8,423 nucleotides of DNA, from positions 1 to 8,423 of the forward strand of contig CAZMBE010000059.1 in NCBI GenBank assembly GCA_964564625.1, written 5' to 3'. Position 1 is the first letter of the stretch. Each line of letters starts with the position of its first letter. Below, piece by piece: positions 4,864-8,423 of this stretch. The DNA comes from UBA2185 sp964564625 (lineage in GTDB: Bacteria > Desulfobacterota > Syntrophia > Syntrophales > UBA2185). A program made the translations under genes and the position numbers. The notes under the pieces were generated by a model. The model ran no database searches and had not been told where the DNA came from. It worked only from the letters and a program-made list of their open reading frames with translations.

Positions 4864-5838
4864 TTAGTTTACGAAATCTCCACGCAGCCTCGCTTTCGTT
4901 TTTTCCGGCAACGCATTGAATTCTTCGAAAGTCATGTCGTCAACTGAGGGCAGTGGCCCTGTTTGACCATGTTTGTCACTGTCCGCTCCAACAACTCGTG
5001 TGCTTGCCGGAGTACGCCGCGCGGCATCCAAGTTCTTGGCGACTGCCGCTTCTTTACGCCCTAGTACAGGTGCTCCCAAGGCTTTACCTTTCGTCGCAGG
5101 TGCCGATGATTCACGCTGGGCCATAATATGACGAACTGCCTCTACAAGCGCCTTAGACGGACTCATACCCTTTCGACCAATTAACCCCGCTTGTTTGTCG
5201 TTGATGTCGTCTACAAGGTCTTGGTCGAAATCCTCACTATTCTCATCCAAAAACGGATACTGCTCAAAAATACGCTCGAGTGTCAGCTCCATGCGCATCT
5301 GCTCAAGCGCCTGCCCTTTATCTGCAGCCGACATATCCTTCGATTGAGCGATTGCAATATGTCGATTGAGGCGATCAGCCTCGTCGGCGAGTTGCGCAGC
5401 TTTGTCGGTATCGCCAAGCAACACCGATTTGTGTTCTTGCGCACGCAGCTCGCGCAGTTTGCCCTCTAACTGAGAAATGTCTGCGTTCTTCTGGAACTGA
5501 CTTTGCGCCGCCTCAATTTCTGCCAAACGACGTTCTGCAGCTTCTGCTCGAGCGCGTTCCTTGGAAATGGCGTTGTCAAAACGGCTCTTCGGAATCCGAG
5601 GCTCATCGTCTGGAGATTTCTCCTTCTTGGCAAACTTCCCATCAGGGGTACGAGGTGTAGGTACCTCATCAATGACCGTTTCGTCCTCGTCCACCTTGGC
5701 ATCTGGTGATTCTGGCTCTTCGCCCGCTCCGGTAGGAACAAACTTATCTCCTCTGTCCGGCGCACCCCCTCCTCCGCCACCATCTTCGTCGGCAGGGGCC
5801 ATGAGTTTAAGTCCGAACAGTTTTTGATAAAGGGTCAT
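4864..5838 (-). CDS. Capsid scaffolding protein
   Basis: A protein of 324 residues, highly charged and predicted mostly helical or disordered, placed between portal and capsid genes as scaffolds usually are. Residues 14-80 are acidic and low in complexity, with a run of six Gly (20-25) and many D, E and P. The segment RIPKSRFDNAISKERARAEA (81-100) and the following coiled coil to about residue 165 (ERRLAEIEAAQ, QLEGKLRELRAQE) are typical of phage scaffolds with N4-gp56-type capsids. Residues 180-245 form a second helical part with FEQYPFLDENSEDFDQD (191-207). The C-terminus, MTFEEFNALPEKTKARLRGD (302-321), is a short basic helical hairpin, the part that in known scaffolds docks on the capsid protein. 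The ATG has AGGAG 7 nt upstream, and this site is formed by the last codons and stop of the portal gene, so the two are coupled. No protease motif is visible. Confidence 0.85.
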   Translation of the reverse strand: MTLYQKLFGLKLMAPADEDGGGGGGAPDRGDKFVPTGAGEEPESPDAKVDEDETVIDEVPTPRTPDGKFAKKEKSPDDEPRIPKSRFDNAISKERARAEAAERRLAEIEAAQSQFQKNADISQLEGKLRELRAQEHKSVLLGDTDKAAQLADEADRLNRHIAIAQSKDMSAADKGQALEQMRMELTLERIFEQYPFLDENSEDFDQDLVDDINDKQAGLIGRKGMSPSKALVEAVRHIMAQRESSAPATKGKALGAPVLGRKEAAVAKNLDAARRTPASTRVVGADSDKHGQTGPLPSVDDMTFEEFNALPEKTKARLRGDFVN

Positions 5839-5842
5839 TCAA

Positions 5843-8038
5843 TTACTCCTTCGATTGTGAACGTTGTGCGTTAATTTGATTGGTCTGGGCAGCGAGGGCC
5901 TGAGACTCTGCCTGTTGTGTTGCTATCTTCTTCGTATGTTCATGGAGGTCCAACTTGAGCTGTGCATCTTGCCGGTGCTCCTCCTCCCGCATGGCCATCT
6001 CTCGTTCTTTCATTGACAACTCATGTTGGAACTTCCGTTCGTCGATGGACATTTTGTCTTCAGCTTTCTCACGTTCGAGCGCCTGCTCCTGTTGAGCCTT
6101 CTCCGCTTCGAGCTGCAGTTCCATTTGTACCACTTCTGTACCATCTCCTTTTGAGGCTTCGAGTTCAATTGACGCGAGTTCCGCCTTTGTCTTGGCCATT
6201 TTAAGCTGTGCGTCCGCCTGCTTCTGCTGAGCCTGCGCCTCCTTCTCAGCCACTTCCGCTTGCTGCATACGAAGTTGCAACTCCTGCTGCTTCTTAGCTT
6301 CTGGACTGTTCGTCTGCGCCTGCATCTGCTTGACGATATCGGCCTTGCGCATAAGGCGGCTGTTCTCAATGAGCACCTCGTCGGGGATGGCAACGCCTTC
6401 TTTGCGCATCTCCAGAGCCTGTTCGAACTGGCTATCTTCCAGCGTTGCCCGGAACGGCGTGCTCGTGATGATAATGGAGTATTCGCCCAGAGTTAAATCG
6501 TTTTCAATTTCCCCCGTTGCTTCATTATACGTGTTAACTTCAATCGTCTCACTCTGCCGATTCACGTCGTCACCAGTGATGTGCATGATCCGAGGTTCGG
6601 TCATGTATTCCTGAACAAGGTCGATCCAGTTTCTCGCAATGATGTAGTCAGTACGCTCGAGGTTATCCATGACTTTGGTCATGTTGATACTTCCCCGACT
6701 GGCCTTTGCTTGGATGGCCTTCGCAGCAACATCCTCTCTATCAAAGCCCTGCATTGAGTCGCTGATATTACTGATCGACTTGATATGATTCTCAGCCTTG
6801 TCGCTGATCCGATCCAACCCCTGTGGAGTTGCATTGGGAAGAATCTTCTCGGCGTTTGCAATATCGTCCAACTCAATCACCAAGCCGGTCGTTGCCCCTT
6901 TCTGCTCCAGCTCCTCAATGCTCATATTCTTCAGAGCACCGGCCTTCAATTTCCAACCAGAATTCGCCGTAGTGTTGACCACGTGCAGCTCTTGCGAACT
7001 GACCTTGTTCAGCAACTCTTGCGGGCCAAGCAGGTTTTCGACCAACCCAATGGTTGCGCCGTAACGGAAGTATGGGAAATACGGGATAAGGGTGAAGTGT
7101 TTGTACGGCGACCAGTCATCGTGGAGCACGACGTTGTCAGCAGTAACAGTCCAACGTATCCGTTTAACCAACTTTTTCGTGGTCGAGACCCGCCCTTGTG
7201 CCTTCTCGATGACCGTGGCAATTCGGTTGCGATCCCACGCATTTGGAATGGGGCGCATGTCCCCCGTAGATACATCCACAAAGTGCAACTGCTTGTCCAG
7301 CTTCCGATACTGACGGTCGAGCACTCGTACGTTGCGTCGCAGGCCGTACGGTTCGGTAACTCCGTAATAACCCGCAAGCGGTAAGACCCCACCAAACCGG
7401 TCTCGCACTCGCTCAATAGAATCGTAACCGTAGGGGAATGCTGATCCGTCCAAGTTCTTGAGGTATTCGGCATCATCTTCGTTGTATAGAATGGATACGT
7501 CCTGCGGAGTGATCCACTTGGTCGTGAACACGTCGTTCCACGAATCCGGGTCATACTCATCTGCATCAGGATCAACAACCACATTCTTTGAGTTCACGTT
7601 GGTCAGAACGATCTCACCAAGCATGGAGTCGGTAAAGTCGAGCCGCATGTCCACAAAGCCACGACTACGGATCACGCCATCAGCGAACAACTCACTACGT
7701 GTCCACGGCAACTGGTTCCGTTGACTGAACTGCTTCCACACCTTGCACAGAATTTCTGCCGTTTCCTCCCTCGCACCGCTTGCTGGACGAAAAATCGTTT
7801 CGTTGCGATTATAAATCTGCTCTCCAAACAGCGTGCCGAGGGTCGAGATAATTTTGTTCAGGGTGAGAGCAGGGCGACGCTGAAGATGGAGCGTGTTTAG
7901 GTCTGTGACGCTCCACTGCTCACCTTTGAAGAATTTTTCGCACTTGTCCGCTTTATTTATAAAGTCGAGATGTCCACGATCACGACAGTACTGAAAACGT
8001 ATCCATTGCTCCGAGGCCAGTTGGTCATTTATTGGCAT
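5843..8038 (-). CDS. Portal protein, P22-like
   Basis: A protein of 731 residues, close to the 725 of P22 gp1. It forms the twelve-subunit ring at one capsid vertex through which DNA is packaged and ejected. N-terminal signatures are FFKGEQW (36-42) and RRPALTLNKI (54-63), followed by VVVDPDADEYDPDSW (153-167), all typical of P22-type portals. The central region (about 190-575) contains the wing and stem, including LLGPQELLNKVSSQ. From residue 578 to the end the chain is almost entirely Q, E, K, A and R with heptad-like spacing, a long coiled coil matching the barrel that P22 portals project into the capsid. The ATG at 8038-8036 has an AGGGGCGAG site and lies 8 nt after the preceding gene's TAG. 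The last codons carry the ribosome site of the scaffold gene. No frameshift is seen. Confidence 0.92.
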   Translation of the reverse strand: MPINDQLASEQWIRFQYCRDRGHLDFINKADKCEKFFKGEQWSVTDLNTLHLQRRPALTLNKIISTLGTLFGEQIYNRNETIFRPASGAREETAEILCKVWKQFSQRNQLPWTRSELFADGVIRSRGFVDMRLDFTDSMLGEIVLTNVNSKNVVVDPDADEYDPDSWNDVFTTKWITPQDVSILYNEDDAEYLKNLDGSAFPYGYDSIERVRDRFGGVLPLAGYYGVTEPYGLRRNVRVLDRQYRKLDKQLHFVDVSTGDMRPIPNAWDRNRIATVIEKAQGRVSTTKKLVKRIRWTVTADNVVLHDDWSPYKHFTLIPYFPYFRYGATIGLVENLLGPQELLNKVSSQELHVVNTTANSGWKLKAGALKNMSIEELEQKGATTGLVIELDDIANAEKILPNATPQGLDRISDKAENHIKSISNISDSMQGFDREDVAAKAIQAKASRGSINMTKVMDNLERTDYIIARNWIDLVQEYMTEPRIMHITGDDVNRQSETIEVNTYNEATGEIENDLTLGEYSIIITSTPFRATLEDSQFEQALEMRKEGVAIPDEVLIENSRLMRKADIVKQMQAQTNSPEAKKQQELQLRMQQAEVAEKEAQAQQKQADAQLKMAKTKAELASIELEASKGDGTEVVQMELQLEAEKAQQEQALEREKAEDKMSIDERKFQHELSMKEREMAMREEEHRQDAQLKLDLHEHTKKIATQQAESQALAAQTNQINAQRSQSKE

Positions 8039-8046
8039 ACTCGCCC

Positions 8047-8403
8047 CTAGCTCAAAAAACGCAGTTTGTACTGAGTCGATGCGATCAACTGACGAATCTC
8101 ATCACAGATGTTGTTCAGGTGCGTGTCCTCTTCGTCCCAATCGCCCTTGTGCGCATCGATGCAATCTCTCAAATCATCCATCAGTGAGAGAGCATTAGAA
8201 TACGGGGTATATTTTGATGGGTACTCGCGAATCAGCTCATACCCACCCTGGTACGCCTCTGCGAGGTCATCGGTCAGTCCAACAATCTCTTCGTAGAAGG
8301 TATTGAGCGCCATGTGTTCGGAGTACCTGCGCGACTGCAGATGTAGTACGTGCGCTGCCGTACGAGCATGGAACAACCGCATGATGAGTTCGCCGATAAC
8401 CAC
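8047..8403 (-). CDS. DUF5856-like helical protein, possibly ferritin/Dps-like
   Basis: A protein of 118 residues that looks all-helical and resembles the phage DUF5856 family, found near structural genes in several tailed phages. The most characteristic part is residues 3-52: IGELIMRLFHART, H18, H21 in HLQ, EHMALNTFYEEI (29-40), DDLAEAYQGG (45-54). The spacing of His and acidic residues (H18/H21, H30, E38, E39, D45, D46, E49) recalls the first two helices of ferritin-like or Dps proteins, which bind iron between such residues, but the fold is inferred. Residues 72-110 give two more helices with acidic patches (SLMDDLRDCIDAHKGDWDEED). The start is a GTG at 8403-8401; an in-frame TGA two codons upstream prevents a longer version and an ATG at residue 8 would remove the first helix turn. 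No good ribosome site is visible within the 20 remaining bases. The TAG lies 8 nt before the portal start. Function unknown. Confidence 0.72.
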   Translation of the reverse strand: MVIGELIMRLFHARTAAHVLHLQSRRYSEHMALNTFYEEIVGLTDDLAEAYQGGYELIREYPSKYTPYSNALSLMDDLRDCIDAHKGDWDEEDTHLNNICDEIRQLIASTQYKLRFLS

Positions 8404-8423
8404 GAGTCAGATCGGAGTCCAAA

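Noticed and set aside
5759..5787. Cytosine-rich simple repeat on the plus strand (CCCCCTCCTCCGCC)
   Set aside because: It is explained by the six-glycine linker near the scaffold N-terminus and is coding sequence.
8409..8416. AGATCGGA at the right edge matches the first 8 bases of a common sequencing adapter
   Set aside because: The following bases do not match the adapter, and an 8-base match alone is not evidence of contamination.

Overview
This window is part of the virion-structure (morphogenesis) module of a tailed double-stranded DNA bacteriophage or prophage. Every gene I can support lies on the minus strand, so the module reads from the right edge to the left. Genes are packed end to end with overlaps or gaps under 30 nt. 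Most starts carry GGAG/AGGAG-type Shine-Dalgarno sites, which fits a bacterial host. Base composition is moderate (roughly half GC by eye). The protein families suggest a phage of Pseudomonadota, probably podovirus-like, because a P22-type portal, an N4-gp56-type capsid protein and an SU10/P22-gp4-type adaptor occur together. Host and morphology are inferences, since no terminase, tail fibre or integrase lies in the window.

Layout in transcription order (right to left). (1) 8403-8047: a small helical protein resembling the phage DUF5856 family, possibly ferritin/Dps-like. (2) 8038-5843: portal protein with a long C-terminal coiled coil. (3) 5838-4864: scaffolding protein. (4) 4835-4440: a Tad1/Acb2-like protein, a family of cyclic-nucleotide sponges that block Thoeris and CBASS immunity. 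This is the most striking gene here. (5) An assembly gap of exactly 100 N (4337-4436), into which at least one further short gene appears to start. (6) A 197-nt region with no credible gene (4140-4336), holding two perfect inverted repeats and a possible promoter. (7) 4139-3024: major capsid protein. (8) 3013-2195: probable head decoration protein. (9) An intrinsic terminator (2183-2153). (10) 2139-1750: small two-part protein. (11) 1753-740: head-tail adaptor with an inserted beta domain. (12) 753-391: small protein with one C-terminal membrane segment. (13) 394-29: DUF5675-like protein that has lost the family's conserved His and Cys. (14) 29-1: the first codons of another gene.

How the genes work together: portal, scaffold and capsid protein build the procapsid, the decoration protein probably coats the lattice, and the adaptor and perhaps the small protein before it complete the neck. 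The possible promoter before the capsid gene and the terminator after the decoration gene would frame these two high-copy products as one strongly expressed unit, with the low-copy neck genes fed by read-through. The Tad1/Acb2-like gene sits inside this assembly module, so a predicted anti-defence protein would be made with virion components. Function calls rest on family resemblance read by eye; no search was run.
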